DNA from: Prevotella denticola
GTDB lineage: Bacteria; Bacteroidota; Bacteroidia; Bacteroidales; Bacteroidaceae
Assembly: GCF_900454835.1 (NCBI RefSeq)
Contig: NZ_UGTM01000002.1
Span: 62,001 to 126,000, forward strand
Direction of reading: 5' to 3'
Length of the DNA stretch: 64,000 bases
In this document: in pieces, positions 1-8,246 of the stretch
Layout of the letters: every line of letters begins with the position of its first letter
How positions within the stretch are numbered: the first letter of the stretch is position 1
Program-made: the position numbers and the translations under genes
Notes under the pieces: generated by a model
What the model saw: the letters and a program-made list of their open reading frames with translations, nothing else
Databases searched by the model: none
What the model was told of the DNA's origin: nothing

Positions 1-1
1 C

Positions 2-43
2 GTCGTAGAACGGTTCATTCTTTCAGAAAAGAAAGATATGTAA
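2..43 (+). CDS. 3' end of a gene entering from the left edge (partial)
   Basis: A reading frame open from the window edge reads VVERFILSEKKDM and stops with TAA at 41-43. A strong hairpin terminator for this strand follows 40 bases later, as expected at the end of a gene. Only 13 codons are visible, so the product cannot be named and the coding status itself is an inference. Confidence 0.4.
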   Translation, partial: VVERFILSEKKDM

Positions 44-81
44 AGGTGGGAAGGGATTATTGGCCAGCAGTTACAGAATAG

Positions 82-125
82 AACAGGCAGCCCCGGATGG
101 TGATGACCATCCGGGGCTGCCTGTT
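82..125. terminator. Bidirectional hairpin terminator
   Basis: A perfect 19-bp inverted repeat (arms 82-100 and 107-125, loop of six bases) is followed by a T-run on the plus strand. It lies between the plus-strand tail at the left edge and the convergent minus-strand DUF4293 gene, so it probably terminates both. Confidence 0.85.
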
Positions 126-148
126 TTATCAGGTGTTCTTGTAATCCT

Positions 149-601
149 TTACCGTATTCTGTCAGCTGCCTTCACCAGGGCTTCATCCGCAAGAATGGCA
201 TGGCGCGCAAGCCACAGAAGGATGAAAGCGACGAACGGCAGGCAGGCCGCAAACTCTACGTGGAACGTGAAACCGGTCATAAGTACCTGGCTGAACACGC
301 CGTAGACAACATACCATCCCACAATCATCAGCATGGAAAACAGGCAGAAACGTGCCTGACGCCTGCGGTTGTGATAGTCGAAGATGGCGAAGAGATGGAT
401 GGGACAGGTTACCAGAAGAATGGCAAACAAAGCCCACACATTGAAGTTCTTTCCGCCGTTCGCATCACTTATCCAAAGGTTCATCAGCTGGTTCTCCGCC
501 CCCATTCCCTTCGGTTCAAAGCTGCCGACAGGCAGACAGAGACAGGCAATGGTCACAAGGAGGGCAAGAAACAGAAAGATGGTTTGCTTCCGTTGTATCA
601 T
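149..601 (-). CDS. DUF4293-family inner membrane protein
   Basis: A 150-residue protein with four hydrophobic segments (roughly residues 8-26, 53-73, 83-105, 115-135) and a charged C-terminus. This matches the Bacteroidetes-specific DUF4293 family, whose function is unknown. It is the last gene of a minus-strand operon and starts 2 bases after the rpoZ stop codon, so the two are likely translationally coupled. The link with rpoZ and bamD is a conserved neighbourhood as far as I recall, but it gives no firm functional hint. Confidence 0.85.
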   Translation of the reverse strand: MIQRKQTIFLFLALLVTIACLCLPVGSFEPKGMGAENQLMNLWISDANGGKNFNVWALFAILLVTCPIHLFAIFDYHNRRRQARFCLFSMLMIVGWYVVYGVFSQVLMTGFTFHVEFAACLPFVAFILLWLARHAILADEALVKAADRIR

Positions 602-603
602 AA

Positions 604-945
604 TCAGTCTTCTTCCTCGTTCAGAGCGTCCTTGGAAGGATCGCGCCAGTAGACTTCACCCTCTATGAACTCCTGGGTGGCCAGCAGTGTCGGCTTCGGC
701 AGCTTCTCATAATAGCGGCTGATTTCAATCTGCTCTCGGTTCTCGAAAACCTCATCCAGCGAGTCGTTATAAGAAGCAAATTCAGCAAGTTTCTTGCTCA
801 GGTCCTGCTTGATTTCAACCGAGATCTGATTGGCCCGCTTTGCTATGATAGCAACACTCTCATAGATGTTACCAGTATCTTTCCAAAGTTCCTGAACATC
901 CCGGGTCACCGTGTTTGACGGTGCTTTTGACTTCCTGTAATCCAT
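604..945 (-). CDS. rpoZ: RNA polymerase omega subunit, Bacteroidetes type
   Basis: A 113-residue protein of the Bacteroidetes RpoZ/Rpb6 type. Omega binds the beta-prime subunit and helps assemble and stabilise RNA polymerase. The segment NIYESVAIIAKRANQIS (about residues 27-43) matches the conserved helix of omega and Rpb6. The C-terminus is acidic. The gene lies between bamD (36 bases upstream) and a DUF4293 gene (2 bases downstream) on the same strand, with no separate promoter visible, so it is probably transcribed from the bamD promoter. Confidence 0.9.
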   Translation of the reverse strand: MDYRKSKAPSNTVTRDVQELWKDTGNIYESVAIIAKRANQISVEIKQDLSKKLAEFASYNDSLDEVFENREQIEISRYYEKLPKPTLLATQEFIEGEVYWRDPSKDALNEEED

Positions 946-981
946 TCTAATTGTCTATGTTTTATAAGTCTGTTATTCTTC

Positions 982-1806
982 TTAGTCCTTTGTTATCTCC
1001 TTACATTTCTTTATGTACTCCTCGGCGGTCTTGCGCTCCTTGGAGTCGGGATACTCGTTGATGAATCCGTAGCACTCGTCTTCGGCATCCTGGAAACGCT
1101 GCAGTTTCTTTGCCTCGACGCTCATCTGCGCCAGTTCGTACTTGCTCTTCATGACGAGTACGGCGAAATCTTCCCGCATATTGCTGTAAGGATAGTCGTT
1201 CAAGGCATTCTGGGCCGTGATGATGCAGGCCTCGTAATTGTTGCCGCCGCTGGTGCAGTTGCCGAAATAGGAACCGAGATTGTAGTACAGCTTTGCACTG
1301 AGATACTCCTTTCTGATCAGCTTGTCCTGCAGATCGAACAGCCGCTGCTGGGCCGTACCTTTCAGTTTCCCGTTCGGATAAATGTCCAGATAGTCCTGGA
1401 AAGCGGCGATGGCGGCGACAGTAGGCGTCTGGTCAAGACGCGGCTCCGGCGTACCCTCAAAGAGGCTCTGCCCGATGTAGAACGAAGCCATTTCGGCATA
1501 CTGCCCGCGCGGATAGGTCTGATAGTATTTCTTGAAGGTCTCCGACGCAGCCTGATAGTCTTTCAATCCATATTCTGCCATTCCGAGCATATAAAGGCAT
1601 TCCTGGGCATTGTCGGTACCTTTCTCCACTGTCACGAGATCCTGCAGCAACGGTACGGCAAAGCCGTACTTCCCCTTTGCAAAACATTCCTTTGCGAACT
1701 CATATTTATAATCATTGTTGGTTGTTTTGTAGACCTGATTATATTCATGGGCGCAACTTGTACAGAGCAAGGCGGCGCAAATGCCAATGAGGATTCTTTT
1801 CTTCAT
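982..1806 (-). CDS. bamD: Outer membrane assembly lipoprotein BamD
   Basis: A 274-residue lipoprotein of the BAM complex, which inserts beta-barrel proteins into the outer membrane. It has a signal sequence ending in a lipobox with lipid-acceptor Cys18, followed by TPR-like helical pairs (for example LYMLGMAEYGLKDYQAASE). I chose the ATG at 1806 rather than an upstream in-frame codon at 1854, because the -7 promoter element lies at 1824-1831 and the signal peptide begins at this methionine. It is the first gene of the bamD-rpoZ-DUF4293 operon. Confidence 0.9.
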   Translation of the reverse strand: MKKRILIGICAALLCTSCAHEYNQVYKTTNNDYKYEFAKECFAKGKYGFAVPLLQDLVTVEKGTDNAQECLYMLGMAEYGLKDYQAASETFKKYYQTYPRGQYAEMASFYIGQSLFEGTPEPRLDQTPTVAAIAAFQDYLDIYPNGKLKGTAQQRLFDLQDKLIRKEYLSAKLYYNLGSYFGNCTSGGNNYEACIITAQNALNDYPYSNMREDFAVLVMKSKYELAQMSVEAKKLQRFQDAEDECYGFINEYPDSKERKTAEEYIKKCKEITKD

Positions 1807-1823
1807 AATCTGACTTTGAAATG

Positions 1824-1831
1824 CAAAGTTA
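1824..1831 (-). promoter_or_regulatory. Promoter of the bamD operon (-7 element)
   Basis: On the minus strand the sequence reads TAACTTTG, an exact match to the Bacteroidetes -7 consensus TAnnTTTG, 18 bases before the bamD ATG. It excludes the longer upstream start. Confidence 0.7.
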
Positions 1832-1926
1832 CATATTATTCTATAAATACGCAAAGGAGGGTTGTTTTTTTAGCAAAAAATCACGGTTAAAGACAAGCTG
1901 CCTTCCACTCTTTCAATGATTTTCTG

Positions 1927-1934
1927 TATATTTG
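1927..1934 (+). promoter_or_regulatory. uvrB promoter (-7 element)
   Basis: TATATTTG matches the Bacteroidetes -7 consensus and lies 33 bases before the uvrB ATG at 1968. No good -33 element is obvious. No LexA-type operator was recognised here. Confidence 0.65.
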
Positions 1935-1967
1935 CAAGCAAAGATTATTCCTCTTGAAACATTGCAG

Positions 1968-4013
1968 ATGAATTTCAAACTAACATCGAAATACAGACCG
2001 ACCGGCGACCAGCCAGAAGCCATCCGCGAACTGACGGACGGGCTGGAACGCGGCGACAAGAGCCAGGTGCTGCTGGGCGTGACGGGGTCAGGCAAGACCT
2101 TTACGGTCGCAAACGTAATCGCCAACGTCAACAAGCCGACGCTGATTCTCTCGCACAACAAGACACTGGCCGCACAGCTCTATGAGGAGATGAAAGCCTT
2201 TTTCCCCGACAATGCCGTGGAATATTATGTCTCTTATTACGACTACTACCAGCCGGAGGCGTATATGCCGACGACGGACACCTATATCGAGAAAGACCTC
2301 GCCATCAACGACGAAATCGACAAGCTGCGCCTGTCCGCCGTTTCCTCGCTGCTGTCAGGCCGGAAGGACGTGATAGTCGTGTCTTCCGTCTCCTGCATCT
2401 ACGGTATGGGGGCACCTGTAGCCATGAAGGAGAATGTCATTCCTGTCAGGAAAGGGCAGACCGTCGACCGCAATGACTTTCTGCGCCGGCTGGTGGATGC
2501 CCTCTATATGCGCAACGACATAGACCTGCAGCGCGGCAATTTCCGTGTCAAGGGCGACACGGTGGACATTGCCATGGCGTATAATGACAACGTGCTGCGC
2601 ATTACGTGGTGGGACGACGAGATAGACACCATAGAGGAAGTCGACTCCGTCGACTTCCACCGCATTGCCTCCTTTGACGATTATGAGATCTATCCTGCCA
2701 ATCTCTTCGTCACTTCCAAGGAACAGACCGAGAGTGCCATCCGCCAGATACAGGACGACCTCGTGAAGCAGGTGGACTTCTTCAAGGGCATCGGCGACAA
2801 CATCAAGGCGCAGCGCATCAAGGAACGTGTGGAATACGACATGGAGATGATCAAGGAGCTGGGCCACTGCTCGGGCATCGAAAACTACTCACGTTATTTT
2901 GACGGCAGGCAGGCGGGGCAGCGTCCTTACTGTCTGCTGGACTTCTTCCCCAAGGATTATCTGATGGTCATCGACGAGAGCCACGTGAGCGTACCGCAGA
3001 TTTCCGCCATGTACGGCGGCGACCGTGCCCGCAAGACCAACCTCGTGGAGTACGGCTTCCGGCTTCCAGCCGCCTTCGACAACCGGCCGCTGCGCTTCGA
3101 GGAGTTCCACAGCCTTATCCATCAGGTCATCTACGTGTCGGCCACCCCGGCCGACTACGAGCTGAAGGAAGCTGAAGGCGTCGTCGTCGAACAGCTCATC
3201 CGTCCTACGGGGCTGCTCGACCCGGAAATAGAGGTGCGGCCCTCGGAGAACCAGATAGACGACCTGATGAACGAGATTGTCGTCCGTGCCGAGAAGGAAG
3301 AACGTGTACTCGTCACGACACTGACCAAGCGAATGGCCGAAGAACTGACGGAATACCTGCTGAACCACGACATCCGGACGGCCTATATCCACAGCGACGT
3401 GGCCGGCCTGGACCGCATCGCCATCATCAACGATCTCCGGGCGGGCATCTATAATGTCCTGGTGGGCGTGAACCTGCTCCGCGAAGGTCTGGACCTGCCC
3501 GAGGTGTCGCTCGTGGCCATTCTCGATGCCGACAAGGAAGGCTTCCTGCGCAGTCACAGAAGTCTGACGCAGACGGCCGGACGTGCCGCACGCAACATAC
3601 ACGGGAAGGTCATCATGTATGCCGACAACATTACGGAGAGCATGCAGAAGACCATCGACGAGACCATACGGAGGCGCACGAAGCAGCTGAAATACAACGA
3701 GGAGCACCACATCACACCGAAACAGATCGTCAGAGCCATCAAGGGAACACTGCCGGCAGGCAGCGAGGGGAATACGACTTCGCAGACGGCATCCATCGCC
3801 AGAAAGACAGGACAGGCATACGTCGAACCCGACAACGGCATGCTCTTTGCCGCTGATCCGGTCATCACCAAGATGAGCAGGGCACAGCTGGTGAAGAGCA
3901 TCGAGAACACGACAGCCCTCATGAAGCAGGCGGCAAAGGATCTCGACTTCCTTCAGGCGGCACAGTACCGTGACGAAATCATCCGGCTGCAGAAAGAACT
4001 GGAAACGAAGTAA
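1968..4013 (+). CDS. uvrB: Excinuclease ABC subunit B
   Basis: UvrB (681 residues) is the damage-verification helicase of nucleotide excision repair; it takes damaged DNA from UvrA and recruits UvrC. Visible are Walker A GVTGSGKTFT (about residue 38), the beta-hairpin YYDYYQPEAY that inserts into the duplex, the helicase motif DESHVSVPQ, the QTAGRAARN motif and the C-terminal UVR domain that contacts UvrC (about 635-675). The start MNFKLTSKYRPTGDQPEAI is the usual UvrB N-terminus. The reading frame extends 12 codons further upstream, but that extension overlaps the promoter. Confidence 0.97.
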   Translation: MNFKLTSKYRPTGDQPEAIRELTDGLERGDKSQVLLGVTGSGKTFTVANVIANVNKPTLILSHNKTLAAQLYEEMKAFFPDNAVEYYVSYYDYYQPEAYMPTTDTYIEKDLAINDEIDKLRLSAVSSLLSGRKDVIVVSSVSCIYGMGAPVAMKENVIPVRKGQTVDRNDFLRRLVDALYMRNDIDLQRGNFRVKGDTVDIAMAYNDNVLRITWWDDEIDTIEEVDSVDFHRIASFDDYEIYPANLFVTSKEQTESAIRQIQDDLVKQVDFFKGIGDNIKAQRIKERVEYDMEMIKELGHCSGIENYSRYFDGRQAGQRPYCLLDFFPKDYLMVIDESHVSVPQISAMYGGDRARKTNLVEYGFRLPAAFDNRPLRFEEFHSLIHQVIYVSATPADYELKEAEGVVVEQLIRPTGLLDPEIEVRPSENQIDDLMNEIVVRAEKEERVLVTTLTKRMAEELTEYLLNHDIRTAYIHSDVAGLDRIAIINDLRAGIYNVLVGVNLLREGLDLPEVSLVAILDADKEGFLRSHRSLTQTAGRAARNIHGKVIMYADNITESMQKTIDETIRRRTKQLKYNEEHHITPKQIVRAIKGTLPAGSEGNTTSQTASIARKTGQAYVEPDNGMLFAADPVITKMSRAQLVKSIENTTALMKQAAKDLDFLQAAQYRDEIIRLQKELETK

Positions 4014-4054
4014 ACGGTCAACGCTCCCCCTGCCGATGCTGCATCTCCATGGTA

Positions 4055-4142
4055 TTCCCAACCGGCCGGGAACACGGTTCCCAGGCCTTGGGACACAGAT
4101 TCCCGACCGCTGGGAACAGCATTCCCAATCGGTCGGGACCTG
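4055..4142. repeat. Array of four 22-bp palindromic units (array 1)
   Basis: Four near-identical units begin at 4055, 4078, 4100 and 4122 (spacing 23, 22, 22). Each has the form TTCCC, about six variable GC-rich bases, then GGGAA or GGGAC, then CA, and each is itself an imperfect palindrome. The array fills the space between uvrB and the promoter of the helicase gene. A second array of the same design lies at 31238-31325. Function unknown. Confidence 0.85.
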
Positions 4143-4162
4143 CATCACCTGTAAACAATCAC

Positions 4163-4170
4163 TATCTTTG
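4163..4170 (+). promoter_or_regulatory. Promoter of the helicase-exonuclease gene
   Basis: TATCTTTG matches the -7 consensus, 34 bases before the ATG at 4205. It lies directly downstream of the 22-bp palindrome array. Confidence 0.7.
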
Positions 4171-4204
4171 CAGCGTAAACATCCGCTGCTGTAAAAACCC
4201 TTCT

Positions 4205-6895
4205 ATGAAGACGAACAAGGACTTACCGGCTCTGGACAAATACCAGTTGTCCGTAGTGGAAGCCGGGCACGGCCATCATCTCGTACTGGCTTCGCCGGGA
4301 TGCGGAAAGACGCATATCCTGGCCGAGAGAATAAGATACGCAAGGGAACGGGGCGTGAAGTACGAGGATATGCTCTGCCTGACGTTCACGAACCGTGCCG
4401 CAAGGGAGATGACCAACCGCATACAGAAAGTCGTGGGAGGCGATTTCTCCGACCTGATGGTGGGCAACGTCCACCGTTTCTGCTCGAAGTTTCTCTTCGA
4501 ACAGAAACAGATTCCCGCCGACTCAGCCATCATCGACGATGAGGAAGCCGTGAGCATCATCGCCGACTACCGCAACGAAGACGAAGAAGGAGTGACGAGA
4601 GACTTCAGCCGCTACAAAGGCTATCAGACGATTATCTTCTTCCAGCATTTCATCTATCAGATGGAACACCGGCATCCCTGGAAATACTACCTGCACCCGG
4701 AGAGTTTCACGGACGACGACCGCGAGGCGATAAGGCACATCTGTAAGTCACAGAAGAAGAAATACGACGAACAGGCGGTGGTGGACATCTATCATCATGC
4801 ACAGGAATACATGGACGAAGCCGATGTGCCCGGACTTGACGGAAAACTGGCTGACAGAATCCGTGTGCTGCTCTGGAAGATGTATTACGCCCGCTGTTAC
4901 GCCCGCTACAAAGCGGACAACCATCTGCTGGACTTCGAGGACCTGCTGCTCCGCACCTACGATATCTACCGTTCCGACCCTGCATGCAGACGTTATCCGT
5001 GGATACAGGTGGACGAGGTGCAGGACCTCAACGCCATGCAGCTTGCCATCATCGACCTGCTGACGGCGGACAACGACCCGACGGTGATGTATCTGGGCGA
5101 CGAGCAGCAGGCCATCTTCTCTTTCATGGGAGCAAAGGTGGAGACGCTGACGCTCCTGAAGATGCGCTGCAAAGGCCACATCCATCATCTGCAGCGCAAC
5201 CACCGTTCGCCGAAGTATCTGCTGAATGTCTTCAACGACTATGCTGAGAAGCAGCTGAAAATCGACCGTGAGCTGCTGCCGGTATCTGACTATGACACCC
5301 CGGCTGCACCCGGCGACCTGCGAATCATACACAGCACTACGATTGAAGCTGAACGGCAGGAAGTCACGGAGGAGGCGCGCAGACTGTACGAACAGGACAA
5401 CGACGAACGCACCGCCGTCATCGTCAGTGCCAATTCGGATGCCGACCGTATCAGCGAGACCATGACGCAGGCCGGACTTACCCACTTCAAAGTCTCCGGG
5501 CGCGACCTCTTCGACACGCCTGACGTCAAACTGCTGCTGGCTCACCTAAGCGTACTTGCCAACGAGCACAACTCCATTGCCTGGACACGCATCATGAAAG
5601 GGGTGCGTGCCTTTCCCTCCCATGCGCTGGCCCGAAGGTTCAACTGGAAGCTGAGACAGCTGGCACTGTCGCCTTCCGACTTCCTGATCTATCCCGGGAG
5701 CTGCTATACGGCGGCGTTCCTCCAGGCCTATGATGAGGAAGAAATCATCGTATTCGACACCGAGACAACCGGCCTGGATGTCTTCACCGACGACATCATC
5801 GAGATTGCTGCCATGCGCATCAGGGGCGGAGAAATCGTCGGCGAGCCGCTCGACCTGTATATCGAAACCGGCAAGCCCATCCTGCCGAAGCTCGGCGACA
5901 AGGAAAACCCCATGTACGCCATCTACCATGAGAAGATGGCTGCCGGCGAGCTGCTCGCTCCGGCAGAAGCCCTGTGCCGCTTCCTTTCCTACATCGGCAC
6001 GCACTCTATCCTCGGACACAATGCCAGCTACGATTACAACATCCTCGACAACTGTCTGCGAAGATACTGCAACGACACGATGCAGGCACACGGAAACCGC
6101 TGTTTCGACTCGCTCAAACTGATACGCCTGCTGGCTCCGAGCCTCCACTCCTACAAACTGGAATCGCTCCTCGAGACCTTCCGTCTGACAGGGCAGAACA
6201 GCCACCAGGCCATTGACGACGTGGGGGCAACGGTCAGTCTTGTGCGGCTCTGCGCAGAGAAAGCACGCACAAAGCAGGCACAGCAGCTGGCTTTCATCCG
6301 GCATCCGAAGGTGCAGCCCTTTGCCAATGTGCTCTGCAGCAATTACGGGAGCCTCTACCGGGAAGCCGTCAGACGGCTTTACGTCTTGACAGAGGACGAT
6401 GAACCCGCCCTCGTCAGGGAACTGTCAGCGGCTTACGACACACTGTGCGCCGACAATCTGGTCGGCGAAATTCCCCGGCTGGACTACATCCTCCGGTATC
6501 TCCGCATGGATCTGCTGACAGAGGAGACCGTGACCAATGCGCTCGCCCCGCAGCTTTCACGTTACATGATGGATGTCAACACACTGAAAGAAGCCGACTT
6601 CTGCAACAGCCGGAGCATACGTGAGCGTGTCTATGTGACGACCGTACACAAGGCGAAAGGACTGGAGTTCGACAATGTCATCATCTACGATGCCGCCGAC
6701 GGACGCTACCCGAATGTCTACAACAAGACCAGGCAACAGGACGAAGAAGACGCACGGAAATTCTATGTGGCCATGTCGCGCGCCAAACGCCGTCTCTACA
6801 TCGCCTATGCCATGCAGATGACCGACCGCTACGGACGTGTACACGACCGAGAGCTGACACCGCTGATGGATGCAATACAGAAATACTTCGACTGA
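4205..6895 (+). CDS. UvrD/Rep-family helicase with an embedded DEDD 3'-5' exonuclease domain
   Basis: An 896-residue superfamily 1A helicase, probably acting in DNA repair or replication restart. Helicase motifs: Walker A ASPGCGKT (about residues 30-37), motif II DEVQDLN (about 270), TVHKAKGLEFD (about 811) and YVAMSRAKRRLYI near the C-terminus. Between the N- and C-terminal helicase parts, about residues 512-695 form a DnaQ-like exonuclease: VFDTETTGLD, then GHNASYDYNIL, then HQAIDDVGAT, which supply the DEDDh residues. The start MKTNKDL follows the promoter at 4163; an upstream in-frame codon at 4049 lies in the repeat array and is rejected. The fusion couples unwinding and trimming in one chain; the substrate is not known to me. 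Confidence 0.9.
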   Translation: MKTNKDLPALDKYQLSVVEAGHGHHLVLASPGCGKTHILAERIRYARERGVKYEDMLCLTFTNRAAREMTNRIQKVVGGDFSDLMVGNVHRFCSKFLFEQKQIPADSAIIDDEEAVSIIADYRNEDEEGVTRDFSRYKGYQTIIFFQHFIYQMEHRHPWKYYLHPESFTDDDREAIRHICKSQKKKYDEQAVVDIYHHAQEYMDEADVPGLDGKLADRIRVLLWKMYYARCYARYKADNHLLDFEDLLLRTYDIYRSDPACRRYPWIQVDEVQDLNAMQLAIIDLLTADNDPTVMYLGDEQQAIFSFMGAKVETLTLLKMRCKGHIHHLQRNHRSPKYLLNVFNDYAEKQLKIDRELLPVSDYDTPAAPGDLRIIHSTTIEAERQEVTEEARRLYEQDNDERTAVIVSANSDADRISETMTQAGLTHFKVSGRDLFDTPDVKLLLAHLSVLANEHNSIAWTRIMKGVRAFPSHALARRFNWKLRQLALSPSDFLIYPGSCYTAAFLQAYDEEEIIVFDTETTGLDVFTDDIIEIAAMRIRGGEIVGEPLDLYIETGKPILPKLGDKENPMYAIYHEKMAAGELLAPAEALCRFLSYIGTHSILGHNASYDYNILDNCLRRYCNDTMQAHGNRCFDSLKLIRLLAPSLHSYKLESLLETFRLTGQNSHQAIDDVGATVSLVRLCAEKARTKQAQQLAFIRHPKVQPFANVLCSNYGSLYREAVRRLYVLTEDDEPALVRELSAAYDTLCADNLVGEIPRLDYILRYLRMDLLTEETVTNALAPQLSRYMMDVNTLKEADFCNSRSIRERVYVTTVHKAKGLEFDNVIIYDAADGRYPNVYNKTRQQDEEDARKFYVAMSRAKRRLYIAYAMQMTDRYGRVHDRELTPLMDAIQKYFD

Positions 6896-7011
6896 CGGAC
6901 AAAATATATCTATGGTTTTCCTTTGCTGTACTTCAAAGAAAAGTATAATCTTTCCCCTAAAGGAAAAAACACCTTTTTTATCCGGCTGGCTTGTAAATCA
7001 CAGTTTTTATG

Positions 7012-7019
7012 TAAATTTG
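7012..7019 (+). promoter_or_regulatory. Promoter of the 7057 gene (-7 element)
   Basis: TAAATTTG with a TTG about 18 bases upstream (6991-6993). It precedes the ATG at 7057 by 37 bases and probably also drives the SemiSWEET gene. Confidence 0.65.
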
Positions 7020-7056
7020 CAACCGAAGAATTAAAAATAAAACAGAATTCAGAACA

Positions 7057-7761
7057 ATGAAATCCAAGAGATTTATCATCACGTGCTTCTCCCTGTTCCT
7101 GACACTGTCCGTTCTTGCCATAAGCAAGGATTCGCTTCATGCCGTCACGATGGTTTCCTATGAACAGAGGTCAACGGACGACGAGGGGACACTGGCTCTG
7201 AGAAATAACACGGGCGAGGACATCAAAGATGTTAGCTTCAGGATCGAATACCTGGACATGGCAGAGAAGCCCCTCGACTACAAGGACTTCACGAAGAAGA
7301 TAAGCATTGCACCGGGAATGACAAAGAAAGTGAATATTCCGGCGTATGAGCAGAGGCGGAATTACCACTATTACAAAAGTAAAGACGAGCTTTCGGAAAC
7401 CATCGGAAGCCCGGCTTTCAAGATTGTCTTCAAGCTCAAGGGATACAATGCCCCTGCCATCAAAAATCCTGCCGGCAAGAGCACAGCAGAAGAAGACCGG
7501 AACTCCATCACGCTCTCTGATACGGAATCGGAAATCATGGGAACTACTGTGGCCGTCATAGGCATCATCTTCATCGTCGGAATTTACTTCGGCTGGTACG
7601 TTCTTGTTGCTGTCATGGCAAAGCACAGAAACCGGAATGCAGCTCTCTGGGTTCTTCTAAGCCTCATAGGAACACCCCTCCTGATGATGATAATCCTTCT
7701 TTGCATCGGAAAAGACGAGTCGGCCTCTGCAAGATACGACAGTCCGTCAGACCTCAGGTAG
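7057..7761 (+). CDS. Unrecognised envelope protein with signal sequence and two C-terminal membrane segments
   Basis: 234 residues; I do not recognise the family. Residues 1-22 look like a signal sequence or first membrane segment. A soluble part of about 140 residues follows, beginning with TLALRNNTGEDIKDVSFRIEY; this has the flavour of an immunoglobulin-like or FxLYD-type beta domain (inference from composition only). Two hydrophobic segments lie at about 164-188 and 197-216, with basic residues between them, so the soluble domain would sit outside the cytoplasm. It is followed 56 bases later by the SemiSWEET gene on the same strand. Confidence 0.75.
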   Translation: MKSKRFIITCFSLFLTLSVLAISKDSLHAVTMVSYEQRSTDDEGTLALRNNTGEDIKDVSFRIEYLDMAEKPLDYKDFTKKISIAPGMTKKVNIPAYEQRRNYHYYKSKDELSETIGSPAFKIVFKLKGYNAPAIKNPAGKSTAEEDRNSITLSDTESEIMGTTVAVIGIIFIVGIYFGWYVLVAVMAKHRNRNAALWVLLSLIGTPLLMMIILLCIGKDESASARYDSPSDLR

Positions 7762-7817
7762 TCGCTGCGGACATAGATGTTACAAAGTTCAATTACACAA
7801 TTAAAACAAAGAAAATC

Positions 7818-8078
7818 ATGACCAAAGAAAAGTTCTTCACCTCCATGGGATGGGTCGGAATGGTGACATCCATCTTAATGTACATCTTCTATTTCCCGCA
7901 GATAGAAAACAATCTTGCCGGACACAAAGGCACCTTCATCCAGCCGTTCATGGCCGGCATCAACTGTACGCTGTGGGTATGTTACGGTCTGTTCAAGGAG
8001 AAACGCGACCTTCCGCTGGCCATCGCCAACACGCCCGGCATCATCTTCGGCTTTGTGGCTGCTTTCACCGCATTATAA
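7818..8078 (+). CDS. SemiSWEET-type sugar transporter
   Basis: 86 residues with three predicted membrane helices, the half-size unit of SWEET transporters, which work as homodimers and let mono- or disaccharides cross the inner membrane. The helix-1 PQ motif is visible in MYIFYFPQIENNL, and the second half has the typical GINCTLWVCYGL and NTPGIIFG (Asn in helix 3). The ATG at 7818 is chosen because the membrane core begins right after it. No own promoter was seen, so it is probably cotranscribed with the gene at 7057. Confidence 0.88.
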   Translation: MTKEKFFTSMGWVGMVTSILMYIFYFPQIENNLAGHKGTFIQPFMAGINCTLWVCYGLFKEKRDLPLAIANTPGIIFGFVAAFTAL

Positions 8079-8192
8079 AGAAGGTCGCCGTTTGCCACTT
8101 ACAATAAGAAGAGGTAAATTGAAAAACGCACACGACCGTAGCCTGCCGAAATACCGGACAGGCAAAGCCGTTCATGAAAGATAAAGACAGAA

Positions 8193-8246
8193 AACAGGCT
8201 GCTAAGGTTCATCACAGTCACACTGGATGTTCCTTAGCAGCCTGTT
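8193..8246 (-). terminator. Terminator overlapping the stop codon of the 8202 gene
   Basis: Perfect 15-bp arms (8193-8207 and 8232-8246) flank the last codons of the minus-strand gene; on that strand the hairpin is followed by a T-rich stretch. The upstream arm is coding and the downstream arm contains the stop codon, so the terminator is built into the 3' end of the gene. Confidence 0.7.

Noticed and set aside
4055..4142. CRISPR array
   Set aside because: The repeated unit is about 22 bases, palindromic and directly abutting, with no unique spacers of about 30 bases, and there are no cas genes in the window.
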